Source: Sediminibacterium sp. Gen4 (lineage in GTDB: Bacteria > Bacteroidota > Bacteroidia > Chitinophagales > Chitinophagaceae). From it: a DNA stretch of 64,000 bases. Below, piece by piece: positions 46,374 through 55,048 of this stretch. The notes beneath the pieces were generated by a model. That model was not told where the DNA came from. It was given only the letters and a program-made list of their open reading frames with translations, and searched no databases. A program made the position numbers and the translations under genes. Location: contig JACBFI010000008.1 of NCBI GenBank assembly GCA_013391385.1, positions 49,616 to 113,615 on the forward strand. The letters are read 5' to 3'. The first letter of the stretch is position 1. Every line of letters starts with the position of its first letter.

Positions 46374-48998
46374 TTGCTGCAAAAAAGATTGGGACAGGTA
46401 AATGCAACGGATACAGCTGCATTGGAAGTGCAGGATTTTACTTATTCTATTCGTGGTTGGTTGCATGGCGTTAATAAAGACTACAGCAGAGGAAATGGTA
46501 AGCGTTGGTTTGGAATGGAACTAAATTATGACTGGGGTTTTGGTCAATCTCAATACAATGACAATATTGCCGGGATGCAATGGCGTAGTGGGGGGGATGG
46601 TATCAGAAGAGCTTATGGATATGGATATGACCGAGCTAACCGATTATTGTTTGGGGATTTTGCACAGGATAATGGAACTGATTTTGCGGATATAGGTGCC
46701 TTTAATTTTGATGTACTTATGGGAGATGGTGTGCAACAATCTAGCGCGTATGATGCCAACGGAAATATCTTACGTATGCAACAGTGGGGGATGAAAGGCA
46801 CAGGGTCTACCAAACTGGATGATCTTCAATACTCCTACCGAACACAAAGTAATCAACTGAAGAACGTATTGGATGCAAACAACGATACACAGACCCGATT
46901 GGGAGATTTTAGAAGTTCCTCTATGTATCTGCAGTCTATTGGAACAAAAACTACGGCAGCGGAGGATTATACCTATGATGTGAATGGTAATTTATTAAAA
47001 GACTTGAATAAGGATATTGTAGCAGTATCCGGAGATCCGGGAATTGTATACAATCATTTGAATCTACCTGCTTCCATACTGGTTAAAAAAGATGCGGCAA
47101 GCTTGAAGGGAACCATTGGCTATGTTTATGATGCGTCCGGTAACAAATTGCAAAAGCAAGTCATTGAAAATGCAGATACTACGACTACTTTATATTCCGG
47201 AGGTATTGTTTTTGAAAATGACAGTTTACAATTTTTATCTCATGAGGAAGGCCGTATCCGCAGGAATGCAAAAGGTCAATGGGTGTTTGATTATTTTTTA
47301 AAGGATCATTTGGGTAACACAAGGGTGGTGCTTTCAGATGAACAGCAAAAAGATGAATACCCTGTTGCTTCCCTGGAAACGAATACCCTCACCAATGAAC
47401 AATTGTATTATACAATACCTGATGCGGGTGGTGTTCGCGTGGAAAAGACCGGTATACCCGGTTATCCTACAGACAATTACACTAACCCGAATGAGTTTGT
47501 ACACAAACTGAGTGGTAGTGGAACTAAAGTAGGAACGAGCATAGTTTTGAAAGTGATGCAGGGCGATAGTGTGCGCGTACGGGCGAATAGTTGGTACCGA
47601 CTCAATGGTGTTAGTCCAGATCAACCTGCTAATCCTATTGAAGAGTTGATAGCGGCACTGGCAGGTGGAATCAGTAGACTCAACAGCGCGAAATTTACGT
47701 ACGCAGAACTTGTGCAATCGGGCATTTTGAGTCCTGGAATGACGGAGTTGTTAAACTCGCAAACCTTCAGCAGTACCAAGCCAAAAGCATATTTAAATTG
47801 GGTATTGTTGGATGACCAGTTCAAGTTTGTGGGTAATAGCAGTGGATTTGATCAGGTAGGAAGTGATGAGGAATTTAGGACACATTTTTTACCGGGTGTA
47901 CCGATCACAAAGAATGGATATTTGTATATTTATGTGAGCAACGAGACACCGAACGTTGACGTGTTCTTTGATAATTTGCAGGTGACGCATGTAAGAGGTC
48001 CCTTATTAGAGGAAACGCATTATTATCCATTCGGGTTGACGATGGCGGGGATTAGTTCTAAAGCAGTTGGTAAACTAGATAACAAGTATGAGTACAATGG
48101 TAAAGAGAAACAGGAGAAGGAGTTTAGTGATGGTTCAGGACTTGAATGGTATGATTATGGAGCAAGGATGTATGATGCGCAGATTGGGAGGTGGCATGCA
48201 ATAGACCCTCTTACAGATTTAAGTAGAAGATGGAGTACATACACATATGCTTATAACAATCCAATATTGTTTATAGACCCAGATGGAATGTTTGCTGATT
48301 ATTATGATGTAGATGGTAAACATTTAGGCAATGATGGGAAAAATGATAATAGAGTTTATGTGTCGACTCAGAAAACAATTGATAATGCTACGGAAAAAGG
48401 TAAAACTGATTGGGGAACAGTTGCTGAGAAATCACAGCTACTAAATATTGGTCATGATGAACTTGTTGTAGCCGCCAATGTTGTAAAACATGAATCATCA
48501 GGCAATAAAACCGAAAGCCTTTGGATTGCACATGCAGCAAATAATGCTAAGGATAATAACAGTATAGATTGGAGGAGGCAAAATTCTACTTTAACTCAGC
48601 AATTGACAGATCAGGAGTATTCCACAACCCCAGCATCAGCGCGAACCCCTTTGGCAGATGGTGATAATAGTTCTTCCGCTAAAAATGCAAGGGCTGCAAT
48701 AATTGATGTTGCTTCTGGAAAACCTGACCCAACTGGGGGATCAGTTCTTTGGGATGGATCTGATTTTCATAGAAAAGGATCTTCTCACAATAAATTTAAG
48801 GAATATTCAAATGTGTCAATTTCAGCAGGAGATTTGCAAACATATTCTTCTGCTCAAAAAGGAAAACCAGCATCTATATTTCAAAACTCAATAAATACTG
48901 GAGCATCGTTTACTAGTAAAGGGCGTGGTAGATATAACTCATTGCATTCTACTGGAGCTTATGGGAAGTCTATATTTTGGAAACTTGGAAAAAAATAA
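46374..48998 (+). CDS. RHS repeat-associated core protein, 5'-truncated, with SleB-like C-terminal tip
   Basis: An 874-residue reading frame is counted here from a TTG, but the same frame is open further left ([20 protein letters not shown]) and enters the REP element near 46320 without a plausible start. The original N-terminus is therefore lost. YD/RHS-type repeats run to about residue 570 ([20 protein letters not shown]). The core motif follows: [40 protein letters not shown] and [15 protein letters not shown] near 580-645. After it comes a variable tip of about 230 residues with [18 protein letters not shown] and [14 protein letters not shown], which resembles SleB-type cell-wall hydrolases. 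No signal peptide remains, so export is doubtful in this form. A lipoprotein gene follows 3 bp after the stop. Confidence 0.85.
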   Translation: MLQKRLGQVNATDTAALEVQDFTYSIRGWLHGVNKDYSRGNGKRWFGMELNYDWGFGQSQYNDNIAGMQWRSGGDGIRRAYGYGYDRANRLLFGDFAQDNGTDFADIGAFNFDVLMGDGVQQSSAYDANGNILRMQQWGMKGTGSTKLDDLQYSYRTQSNQLKNVLDANNDTQTRLGDFRSSSMYLQSIGTKTTAAEDYTYDVNGNLLKDLNKDIVAVSGDPGIVYNHLNLPASILVKKDAASLKGTIGYVYDASGNKLQKQVIENADTTTTLYSGGIVFENDSLQFLSHEEGRIRRNAKGQWVFDYFLKDHLGNTRVVLSDEQQKDEYPVASLETNTLTNEQLYYTIPDAGGVRVEKTGIPGYPTDNYTNPNEFVHKLSGSGTKVGTSIVLKVMQGDSVRVRANSWYRLNGVSPDQPANPIEELIAALAGGISRLNSAKFTYAELVQSGILSPGMTELLNSQTFSSTKPKAYLNWVLLDDQFKFVGNSSGFDQVGSDEEFRTHFLPGVPITKNGYLYIYVSNETPNVDVFFDNLQVTHVRGPLLEETHYYPFGLTMAGISSKAVGKLDNKYEYNGKEKQEKEFSDGSGLEWYDYGARMYDAQIGRWHAIDPLTDLSRRWSTYTYAYNNPILFIDPDGMFADYYDVDGKHLGNDGKNDNRVYVSTQKTIDNATEKGKTDWGTVAEKSQLLNIGHDELVVAANVVKHESSGNKTESLWIAHAANNAKDNNSIDWRRQNSTLTQQLTDQEYSTTPASARTPLADGDNSSSAKNARAAIIDVASGKPDPTGGSVLWDGSDFHRKGSSHNKFKEYSNVSISAGDLQTYSSAQKGKPASIFQNSINTGASFTSKGRGRYNSLHSTGAYGKSIFWKLGKK

Positions 48999-49001
48999 TT
49001 T

Positions 49002-49724
49002 ATGAATGCGAAAACATTTGGCTTTTTGATAAACGTTATGATAATGTCAATAGCTTGTTCAGATTTTAAAAACACTAAAGCTGATTTGACCAATGTAAAT
49101 CATTTCGATACTATTAAATTCGAAATGCCTAATTTGAATGAGTTGGATGATAGCTGTGTTACTGCCTCAAAGTCATATTACAAGAGATTTGGGTTAGTTC
49201 TATCGCAATATTACATTGTTGAAGATAGCTTGGCTATTGATTTGAATAGTGATTCTAAAATCGATACGGTTTTCGTTCTTTCACCTGTAAGTCTTCAATT
49301 TGTTGAGTGCAATAAGCTGCTAAGATTTGATAGTCTTCCAAATCGATTATTAGTTGAGGCACTGAACTACGGAAATGGAGTGTCACGAATCCGAAAAATT
49401 TATGATAATCTTATTTCCAATGCTGGTGGTGTATTATCAAAATACAATGGAATGAATATTACATCAGAAGGATTTGCTATTAATCATCAGGCTGGCAGTA
49501 GATATTCGTGGGAATACTCAATGATTTTATCAACAAAAGAATCGGATTCCTTGAGGCTCATTCAAATAATAAAAAAATGTTCATTTGATGAGACTGAAAA
49601 GAAAATCAGTTACAATTATTATCCTAATGGAAAAAGTGTTGCTAACATTAAAATAAATGATACGATTAATTTACAATGTAATTGTGATAGCATTTGGCAT
49701 CAGCTAGAAAAAGAGAAAAAATAA
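49002..49724 (+). CDS. Putative lipoprotein, candidate immunity protein for the RHS tip
   Basis: A 240-residue protein starting MNAKTFGFLINVMIMSIACSD. Cys19 follows a hydrophobic stretch and could be lipidated (SIAC is an acceptable, not ideal, lipobox). Mature sequence includes DSLAIDLNSDSKIDTVFVLS, which resembles an EF-hand-like or beta-propeller calcium loop, and CNCDSIWHQLEKEKK at the end. I recognise no family. It begins 3 bp after the RHS stop, the usual place of an immunity gene, and a periplasmic or outer-membrane lipoprotein would be in the right compartment to block a wall hydrolase. The immunity role is inferred from position. Confidence 0.6.
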   Translation: MNAKTFGFLINVMIMSIACSDFKNTKADLTNVNHFDTIKFEMPNLNELDDSCVTASKSYYKRFGLVLSQYYIVEDSLAIDLNSDSKIDTVFVLSPVSLQFVECNKLLRFDSLPNRLLVEALNYGNGVSRIRKIYDNLISNAGGVLSKYNGMNITSEGFAINHQAGSRYSWEYSMILSTKESDSLRLIQIIKKCSFDETEKKISYNYYPNGKSVANIKINDTINLQCNCDSIWHQLEKEKK

Positions 49725-49747
49725 AGATCGGTTAATGATTTATACCA

Positions 49748-49770
49748 ACCACTCCACAAAACGGGGTGGT
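49748..49770 (+). terminator. Rho-independent terminator after the lipoprotein gene
   Basis: ACCACTCC, loop ACAAAAC, GGGGTGGT (8-bp stem with one G-T pair), followed by TTGTTTA. It begins 24 bp after the stop of the lipoprotein gene. Confidence 0.7.
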
Positions 49771-49794
49771 TTGTTTATACTCAAAACTCATGTT

Positions 49795-50097
49795 ATGAAA
49801 ATGAATACAGAGAACACAAATTGTTTTGTTTATGAAACAGATGAACTGCTAATAGAACTGTTAGGAGGAATACGAGTAGAAGGACTGGACAGAATGAGGG
49901 TAACCATGAAAGTAAGTGTAGTAAATAGAAAACACCCACAATACACAAATGAATTAGCTGATTTAGCTATCAGACACAATTTAGATTTGTACAATGATAC
50001 ACAGGTAGAGAAGTTTGTGAGGAGGGTAGCTGAGAAATTAGAAGTGGGGAGTATTGCACTTACCAAAGCCATTGCAGCAATTACCTGTAGAAGTTAA
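49795..50097 (+). CDS. Truncated protein, N-terminal fragment interrupted by an IS481-type remnant
   Basis: This is a 100-residue fragment from ATG 49795 (MKMNTENTNCFVYETDELLI). It contains ELLGGIRVEGLDRMRVTMKV, RHNLDLYNDTQVEKFVRRVA and EKLEVGSIALTKAIAAI, then stops within six residues at the point where the IS481-like end begins. I recall similar N-termini in larger primase-like proteins of Bacteroidota mobile elements, but cannot confirm that. The protein is cut mid-domain, so it is most likely non-functional. An in-frame start at 49735 lies before the terminator hairpin and is unlikely. Confidence 0.5.
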   Translation: MKMNTENTNCFVYETDELLIELLGGIRVEGLDRMRVTMKVSVVNRKHPQYTNELADLAIRHNLDLYNDTQVEKFVRRVAEKLEVGSIALTKAIAAITCRS

Positions 50098-50099
50098 GA

Positions 50100-50282
50100 G
50101 TTGATCTGACAATTGGGATTAAATTTAAGTAACGACACTTTTATTTAATAAACCCAAAATGTCAGATCATGAACTCTGAAACTAAATTAATCAAATCCCG
50201 CGTTGGGCTATTAAATTTGGCCGAACAATTGAACAATGTAACCCGTGACCTCCCCCCGAAAAACTGGACCGTTGTAAATTAG
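50100..50282 (+). pseudogene. IS481 family remnant: left end and transposase N-terminus
   Basis: A terminal region with TTGATCTGACAATTGGGATT and AACCCAAAATGTCAGATC precedes ATG 50169. The frame then reads MNSETKLIKSRVGLLNLAEQ LNNVTR, the N-terminus of IS481-type transposases. At 50246 the sequence switches to the end of a different element and the frame closes at 50282. Only about 25 residues of the transposase remain. Confidence 0.65.
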
Positions 50283-50389
50283 AAAAATCGGGTAATTACT
50301 GATAGCTTTAAAAACAGATAATTACCATGAAAAAGTCAAAATTCACGGAAGCGCAAATTGCTTTCTTTCTCCGCAGGGTGTCCAAATAA
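50246..50389 (+). pseudogene. IS3 family remnant: left end and OrfA N-terminus
   Basis: TGACCTCCCCCCGAAAAACT is a typical left end of Bacteroidota IS3-type elements. It is inserted into the IS481 remnant. ATG 50327 opens MKKSKFTEAQIA, the usual start of IS3 OrfA. At about 50361 the sequence is replaced by a CTCCGCAGGG element and the frame stops at 50389. Only 12 residues of OrfA are left. Confidence 0.7.
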
Positions 50390-50401
50390 AAAAGAAGTTC
50401 A

Positions 50402-50569
50402 TCGCATCGTTTTCTATGACTTAACCAACCCTTTATTTCTATTTTACTTTTGTATTTATGCACATTTTCTTACATAGTTTTCCTCAAACATTCTTTCATC
50501 TCTAAGTACAGCGTACACACGGTGAACAAGTTTATTCCTTACCGCATTAATAACACTCATCTTATTTTT
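50402..50569. repeat. 168-bp direct repeat, copy 2 (partner 45538-45705)
   Basis: This is a visually identical second copy of the segment next to the RHS gene. It contains the last part of the IS110 remnant on the minus strand (NKMSVINAVRNKLVHRVYAV to the TAA at 50458-50456). It is bounded on both sides by CTCCGCAGGG elements. Confidence 0.85.
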
Positions 50570-50666
50570 TTCTCCGCAGGGTGCCCAATTTAAAAGAAGT
50601 TCTCCGCAGATTCTGTGATAAAATCCAAATATTTTTTACCTTTAAAGTACAAAACCAAGAGCGGAT

Positions 50667-50890
50667 TTAATCCAGCTCGATTAGGGCAGCTTCAACAGGC
50701 TGCTCTAAACATTTATAAGGTTCATTCTTCTTCCATAAATTGAATATCAACATCAGCAACTTTCTTTGTACTGCAACATACCCCTTCATCTTTATTGCTT
50801 GTCTTTCGACTATTCGTTCATGTAGATTCTTTAACGACTTGTTGTATTTAACAGCAGTAAAAGCTGGAAAATGCAAACATTGCCGCAAAT
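50667..50890 (-). pseudogene. Second, different IS110 family transposase C-terminal remnant
   Basis: Read leftwards the frame gives LRQCLHFPAFTAVKYNKSL, then KNLHERIVERQAIKMKGYVA and VQRKLLMLIFNLWKKNEPYK. This matches the C-terminal segment of Bacteroidota IS110-type transposases (KMKG.VAVQRKLL...LWK). It differs in sequence from the remnant at 45592, so a second parent element is involved. The N-terminal part is missing, and the REP-type element at 50896 takes its place. Confidence 0.72.
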
Positions 50891-51039
50891 GAATATTTTT
50901 TTCTCCGCAGGGTGTACAATTTAAAAGAAGTTCTCCGCATTGTCTCCCGAGGTACGAGGGGACGTTGCGGTGTTACACAGCTAGGGTGTTAGCATAAAAC
51001 GAGCGCATTGCAATACGCGAGTACCGAAGTGAACTAGAA

Positions 51040-51047
51040 TATCTTTG
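51040..51047 (+). promoter_or_regulatory. Predicted -7 box for a leaderless RAYT mRNA
   Basis: TATCTTTG matches TAnnTTTG and ends 4 bp before the ATG at 51052, the same spacing as at 18656 and 58290. Confidence 0.5.
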
Positions 51048-51051
51048 TAAG

Positions 51052-51630
51052 ATGTCAGTTCGTAAACAAATAACTGAAGAGAGCGGCGTATATTTTATCA
51101 CTTTTACCTGTGCCAGATGGATGCCGTTATTCGAATTAACCAATGGTTATGATGCAGTATATAAATGGTTTGACTATTTAAAAGCAAGAGGGCATTATAT
51201 AGTAGGATATGTCATCATGCCCAATCATCTTCATGTAATGATTGCATTTTCTAAAACCGATCAGTTAATTCATACGATTGTGGGTAATGGCAAAAGATTT
51301 ATGGCGTATGAATTAGTGAAACGACTAAAGTTGCTAAATAGAAGTGATATACTATCTCAATTGTCGGGATGGGTCAATAAAACAGATCAACAGAAGCATA
51401 AAAAGCATGAGGTATTTGAGCCTTCGTTTGATAGGAAGGAATGCTATTCAATAGCGTTTATGAAGCAGAAGATTGATTATATTCACTATAACCCGTGTAA
51501 AGATAAATCGTTAAGCATAAGATACCCTGAAGACTATGCTCATAGTTCGGCAAAATATTATTATACAGCAAAACAAGGTGTTTATCCGGTGATTACTTAT
51601 ATGGAATTACAGGACGTATATTTAGGATGA
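51052..51630 (+). CDS. REP-associated tyrosine transposase (IS200-like Y1/HUH family)
   Basis: A 192-residue HUH single-strand endonuclease. SGVYFITFTCARWMPLFELT is the usual first strand. The HUH-type histidine pair is in YVIMPNHLHVMIAF near residue 60, and the catalytic tyrosine is expected in KQKIDYIHYNPCK near residue 140. The frame is intact. Such enzymes cut at REP hairpins and are thought to spread or maintain them; here inverted REP-like elements flank the gene. A TATCTTTG box (51040-51047) ends 4 bp before the ATG, so a leaderless mRNA is likely. Confidence 0.9.
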   Translation: MSVRKQITEESGVYFITFTCARWMPLFELTNGYDAVYKWFDYLKARGHYIVGYVIMPNHLHVMIAFSKTDQLIHTIVGNGKRFMAYELVKRLKLLNRSDILSQLSGWVNKTDQQKHKKHEVFEPSFDRKECYSIAFMKQKIDYIHYNPCKDKSLSIRYPEDYAHSSAKYYYTAKQGVYPVITYMELQDVYLG

Positions 51631-52039
51631 AAAAGCGAAGAACAAAATAGAATGATACCTAAGAAAAGTTGTAGTGGCCGCAACGTCCCCTCGTACCTCG
51701 GGAGACGATGCGGGAAACTGCTTCTTTTTAAGATGATGGGTGGAGTGGGGAGAGTACACTCTGCGGAAAAGGAATTCCATGCATTTGCAATTAAATTCGA
51801 TTCTATAAAATTTTATTTACAGCGGTTCGAATCCATTGCTGGTGACCGTAGTTTTTCTCGAACCAAATTCTATAAGAAAAAGGAGTATTCTTATGAAACC
51901 CTTTATTAGTAAGGGTTTCAATGTGTAAGCTGAAAACAATTTTTAGTTCAATGTACAAAGATTAGAGAAATGGTAGTTCTACCGAAGGTTTCCCATGTAA
52001 TGTTTATGTAGTAGGGGTTTCAGAAGGATATAAATAAAG

Positions 52040-52065
52040 AAGGAAAGGTTGATTAACCTTTCCTT
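52040..52065 (-). terminator. Rho-independent terminator of tRNA-Gln
   Basis: AAGGAAAGGTT, 4-nt loop, AACCTTTCCTT: a perfect 11-bp stem. On the minus strand it follows the tRNA 3' end by 4 bp and runs into CTTTATTTAT. Confidence 0.85.
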
Positions 52066-52069
52066 AACA

Positions 52070-52142
52070 GTTGCCCGACCTGGATTCGAACCAAGACATA
52101 CTGAACCAAAATCAGTTGTACTACCCTTATACTATCGGGCAA
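52070..52142 (-). tRNA. tRNA-Gln (anticodon TTG)
   Basis: On the minus strand the acceptor arms TTGCCCG and CGGGCAA pair over 7 bp. The D-arm contains AGTATAAGGGTAGTAC, and the anticodon stem ACTGA/TCAGT closes the loop TTTTGGT, giving anticodon TTG. The T-arm has the usual GGTTCGAATCC. CCA is not encoded. A terminator hairpin follows directly. Confidence 0.93.
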
Positions 52143-52216
52143 TCCGACCTATTCATTTCTGAATGGGGTGCAAAAATAGGGGAGAAGATGTTTGGCTCCA
52201 AATTTTAGGATTAAAA

Positions 52217-52298
52217 TAGTTGACAGATGATAGTTGACAGTTGACAGAAAGAAGGAATTCTTTTCCTCCTGTCAACTGTCAACTACCAACTGTCAACC
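52217..52298. repeat. Heptad inverted repeat (GTTGACA word)
   Basis: The left block GTTGACA GATGATA GTTGACA GTTGACA and the right block CTGTCAA CTGTCAA CTACCAA CTGTCAA each run in 7-bp steps. Arms 52232-52247 and 52269-52284 are perfect 16-bp complements. The repeat lies just downstream of the minus-strand cphA stop and probably terminates it. Confidence 0.8.
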
Positions 52299-54920
52299 CT
52301 ATTCCCCATCTTCTTTCTCCTTCAGCGCCTTGATCAAATCCAACGCTTCCGCTACCACATCACACATAATCGTGATCAGCGAGCCGGGTTTGGCGGTGTT
52401 ATAGGCATGCATGATGGCCTCTTTTTCATTATAAATTATGGTCAAAGGGATGTCTTTCCCCTTGGTATCATTGATACCTTCTACCAGCAGGTTTACAATT
52501 TCTTCCGCCGTTCTACCCCTCAGATTTTTATCCTGCCGGATAATGATCTCATCAAAACTACGTCCGGAAATACGACCTAGTTCCCTGATATCTTCATCCC
52601 TACGGTCGCCGGTACCACTGATAATACCCACTTTAGGCGAACCATCCATTTTCCCCACAAAATCACAAAGCAGCTCCAATCCCGCCGGATTATGCGCAAA
52701 ATCCACCAAAAACTTAAAATGTTTGAACTCAAACAGGTTCAGTCTGCCCGGAGTTTGTGAAGGAGAAGGCACGAATGTGGTGAGTGCAGTTCGAATATCT
52801 TCTATACTGATGTCTTTAAAAAGATAGGTAGCCAAAACTGCCGGAAGGGTATTCATAATATTATGTACTGCCTTCCCGCCATAAGTAATCGGGATCTCAC
52901 TCACTTTAATCACGCGGATCTTCCAAGTGCCTTTCAGGATAGATACATATCCATTTTCAAAGACCACTGCATAGCCCCCTTTATTACAATGTTCCTGAAT
53001 ACGCGGATTCATCTCATCCATACTGAAATATGCCACATTGCAGCTGAGTCCCTTGTGCATGTTATACACCAGATCATCATCTGCATTCAAAATCGCAAAA
53101 CCATGATTGAAAGTGGTTTCAGGTATCACGGCTTTTACTCGAGCCATTTGTTCCAATGAATCAATACCTCCTAATCCCAGATGATCGGCAGTTACATTGG
53201 TGACAATACTTACATTACAATTTTGAAACGCAAGCCCGGCTTTTAATAAACCACCACGAGCACATTCCAGCACCGCAAAGTCAACGGTAGGATCTCTCAG
53301 TACGAATTGCGCACTCAATGGACCCGTACAATCACCTTTCATCATCAATTGGTTCTGTATGTATACGCCATCACTGGTGGTATATCCCACTTTTCGTCCG
53401 GCTGTTTTACAAATATGTGCGGTGAGTCGGGTAGTGGTGGTTTTACCATTGGTGCCTGTTACAGCAATAATCGGGATACGACCATCAGAACCTTTGGGGA
53501 ATAACATATTGATCACCGGCTCCGCCACATTTCGTGGCAATCCTTCTGCAGGTTCAATATGCATACGGAAACCGGGAGCTGCATTGACTTCCAGAACAGC
53601 CCCTCCATTTTCATAAATAGGTGCACGCAGATCAGGCGCCATGATATCAATGCCACAGATATCCAATCCAATGATCTTGGCAATTCTCTCTGCCAGAAAA
53701 ATATTTACCGGATGCACTTCATCGGTCACATCGGTAGAAGTACCACCGGTACTCAGGTTGGCAGTGGGTTTCAGTAATACCAATTCATCTTTTGGTGGAA
53801 TGGTCTCTAAAGTATATCCCTTCTCATCCAGCATTTTTTGTGTGAACTGATCGATGGTGATCTGGGTCAATACTTTTTCATGTCCATACCCTCTGCGCGG
53901 ATCTTTATTGGTTTCATCAATCAGCCACTGAATGGTATGTACACCATCTCCGATGACGGATGCAGGTGTTCTGAGTGCGGCACAAACAAATTTGTAGTTG
54001 ATCACCAATACTCGAAAATCGACTCCGGTGATAAATTTTTCTACAATAACAGATCTGCTGTATTGTTTAGCCGCTTCAAATGCCCTGAGTGCCTGCTCCC
54101 AGTTGGTAATATTGGTCGTATTGCCTTTTCCATGATTACCGTCAATCGGTTTGATCACCAAGGGATAGCCAAATTTGGCAACAGCTTCTTCCAGTCCGAT
54201 CTCGGTTCTGATCACAGTTCCCTTTGGTACAGGTATTTCAGCAGCTTCCAGTAAATTTTTTGTTTCCTCTTTATCACAGGCAATATCCACGGCAATATTG
54301 GAAGTAGTACTGGCAATGGTGGCTCTGATTCTTTTCTGATGAACACCATATCCCAATTGTACAAGACTCTGTTTGTTCAATCGGATATAAGGAATACCAC
54401 GTTTAGCCGCTTCTTCCACAATACATCCTGTTGAAGGTCCTAAACGGGTGTCTTCCCGAATTTCACGTAAACGCTGGATGTCTTCAGACAAGTCGTAACT
54501 GCTTCCATCCACCAATGACTGCGCAATACGAACAGATGCTTTGGCGGCATACACACCAGCATCTTCTTCCATATAATTAAAGACCACATAATATTCTCCT
54601 TCTTTACCCGTGCCCCTCGTTCTACCAAAGCCACAATTCATACCTGCCAAGGTTTGTAATTCAAGGGCAATATGCTCAATCACATGTCCCATCCACGTTC
54701 CCTCATCTACACGCTGAAAAAATCCACCGGGTTTACCTACACTGCAGCGATGTGAGTACATGGAAGGAAAAAGTTTTTCGAGGCGTTCACGAAAGCCTTC
54801 AATGGTATTGGTGGGTCTTTGCTCCAGTTCTTCCAGATCCAATTTCATCTGAATGAGTTTGGGGCGACGAACACTCCAATAATTGGGTCCACGTAGTATT
54901 TTGATCTCTTCAATTTTCAT
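52299..54920 (-). CDS. cphA: Cyanophycin synthetase
   Basis: An 873-residue cytosolic enzyme that polymerises aspartate and arginine into cyanophycin with ATP, a nitrogen store. The N-terminal CphA domain opens MKIEEIKILRGPNYWSVRRP. The ATP-grasp domain (about 160-480) shows GYPLVIKPIDGNHGKGNTTN and CGIDIMAPDLR. The Mur ligase-like domain follows, with P-loop VTGTNGKTTTTRLTAHI near residue 490, then LECARGGLLKAGL and DFAHNPAGLELL. Length and order match CphA1. It is divergent from the cyanophycinase gene, so synthesis and breakdown are encoded side by side. Confidence 0.96.
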   Translation of the reverse strand: MKIEEIKILRGPNYWSVRRPKLIQMKLDLEELEQRPTNTIEGFRERLEKLFPSMYSHRCSVGKPGGFFQRVDEGTWMGHVIEHIALELQTLAGMNCGFGRTRGTGKEGEYYVVFNYMEEDAGVYAAKASVRIAQSLVDGSSYDLSEDIQRLREIREDTRLGPSTGCIVEEAAKRGIPYIRLNKQSLVQLGYGVHQKRIRATIASTTSNIAVDIACDKEETKNLLEAAEIPVPKGTVIRTEIGLEEAVAKFGYPLVIKPIDGNHGKGNTTNITNWEQALRAFEAAKQYSRSVIVEKFITGVDFRVLVINYKFVCAALRTPASVIGDGVHTIQWLIDETNKDPRRGYGHEKVLTQITIDQFTQKMLDEKGYTLETIPPKDELVLLKPTANLSTGGTSTDVTDEVHPVNIFLAERIAKIIGLDICGIDIMAPDLRAPIYENGGAVLEVNAAPGFRMHIEPAEGLPRNVAEPVINMLFPKGSDGRIPIIAVTGTNGKTTTTRLTAHICKTAGRKVGYTTSDGVYIQNQLMMKGDCTGPLSAQFVLRDPTVDFAVLECARGGLLKAGLAFQNCNVSIVTNVTADHLGLGGIDSLEQMARVKAVIPETTFNHGFAILNADDDLVYNMHKGLSCNVAYFSMDEMNPRIQEHCNKGGYAVVFENGYVSILKGTWKIRVIKVSEIPITYGGKAVHNIMNTLPAVLATYLFKDISIEDIRTALTTFVPSPSQTPGRLNLFEFKHFKFLVDFAHNPAGLELLCDFVGKMDGSPKVGIISGTGDRRDEDIRELGRISGRSFDEIIIRQDKNLRGRTAEEIVNLLVEGINDTKGKDIPLTIIYNEKEAIMHAYNTAKPGSLITIMCDVVAEALDLIKALKEKEDGE

Positions 54921-55019
54921 ACAGTAGGTTTGGTTGCTTATTTATTCACAGAAAATACCCATTAGGGAAGATGATGAATATAGTACATTTTTGCATAAGC
55001 CTTAGCCGATGAAATCACT

Positions 55020-55027
55020 TATTTTTG
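55020..55027 (+). promoter_or_regulatory. Predicted -7 promoter box for cphB
   Basis: TATTTTTG matches TAnnTTTG and ends 21 bp before the cphB ATG at 55049. Confidence 0.5.
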
Positions 55028-55048
55028 TTTGGAAAGAATTTCTACTGA

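Larger units (their letters stand above)
50896..51772 (+). mobile_element. REP-RAYT module (transposase gene flanked by inverted REP-like elements)
   Basis: The left element 50896-51011 carries the palindromic core GTCTCCCGAGGTACGAGGGG near 50942-50961. The right element 51646-51772 carries the same core inverted (51678-51713). The IS200-like transposase gene lies between. The same two ends recur without the gene at 45798-46317. The arrangement matches REP-associated tyrosine transposase units. Confidence 0.8.

Noticed and set aside
46374-46376. TTG as a true start of the RHS gene
   Set aside because: The frame and RHS similarity run on further left, and the protein would begin mid-repeat without a signal peptide.
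51652-51909. 85-residue open frame downstream of the RAYT gene
   Set aside because: Its first half is the REP element read through (GRNVPSYLGRRCGK). The same frame is not kept in the sister copy, and no family is recognisable.
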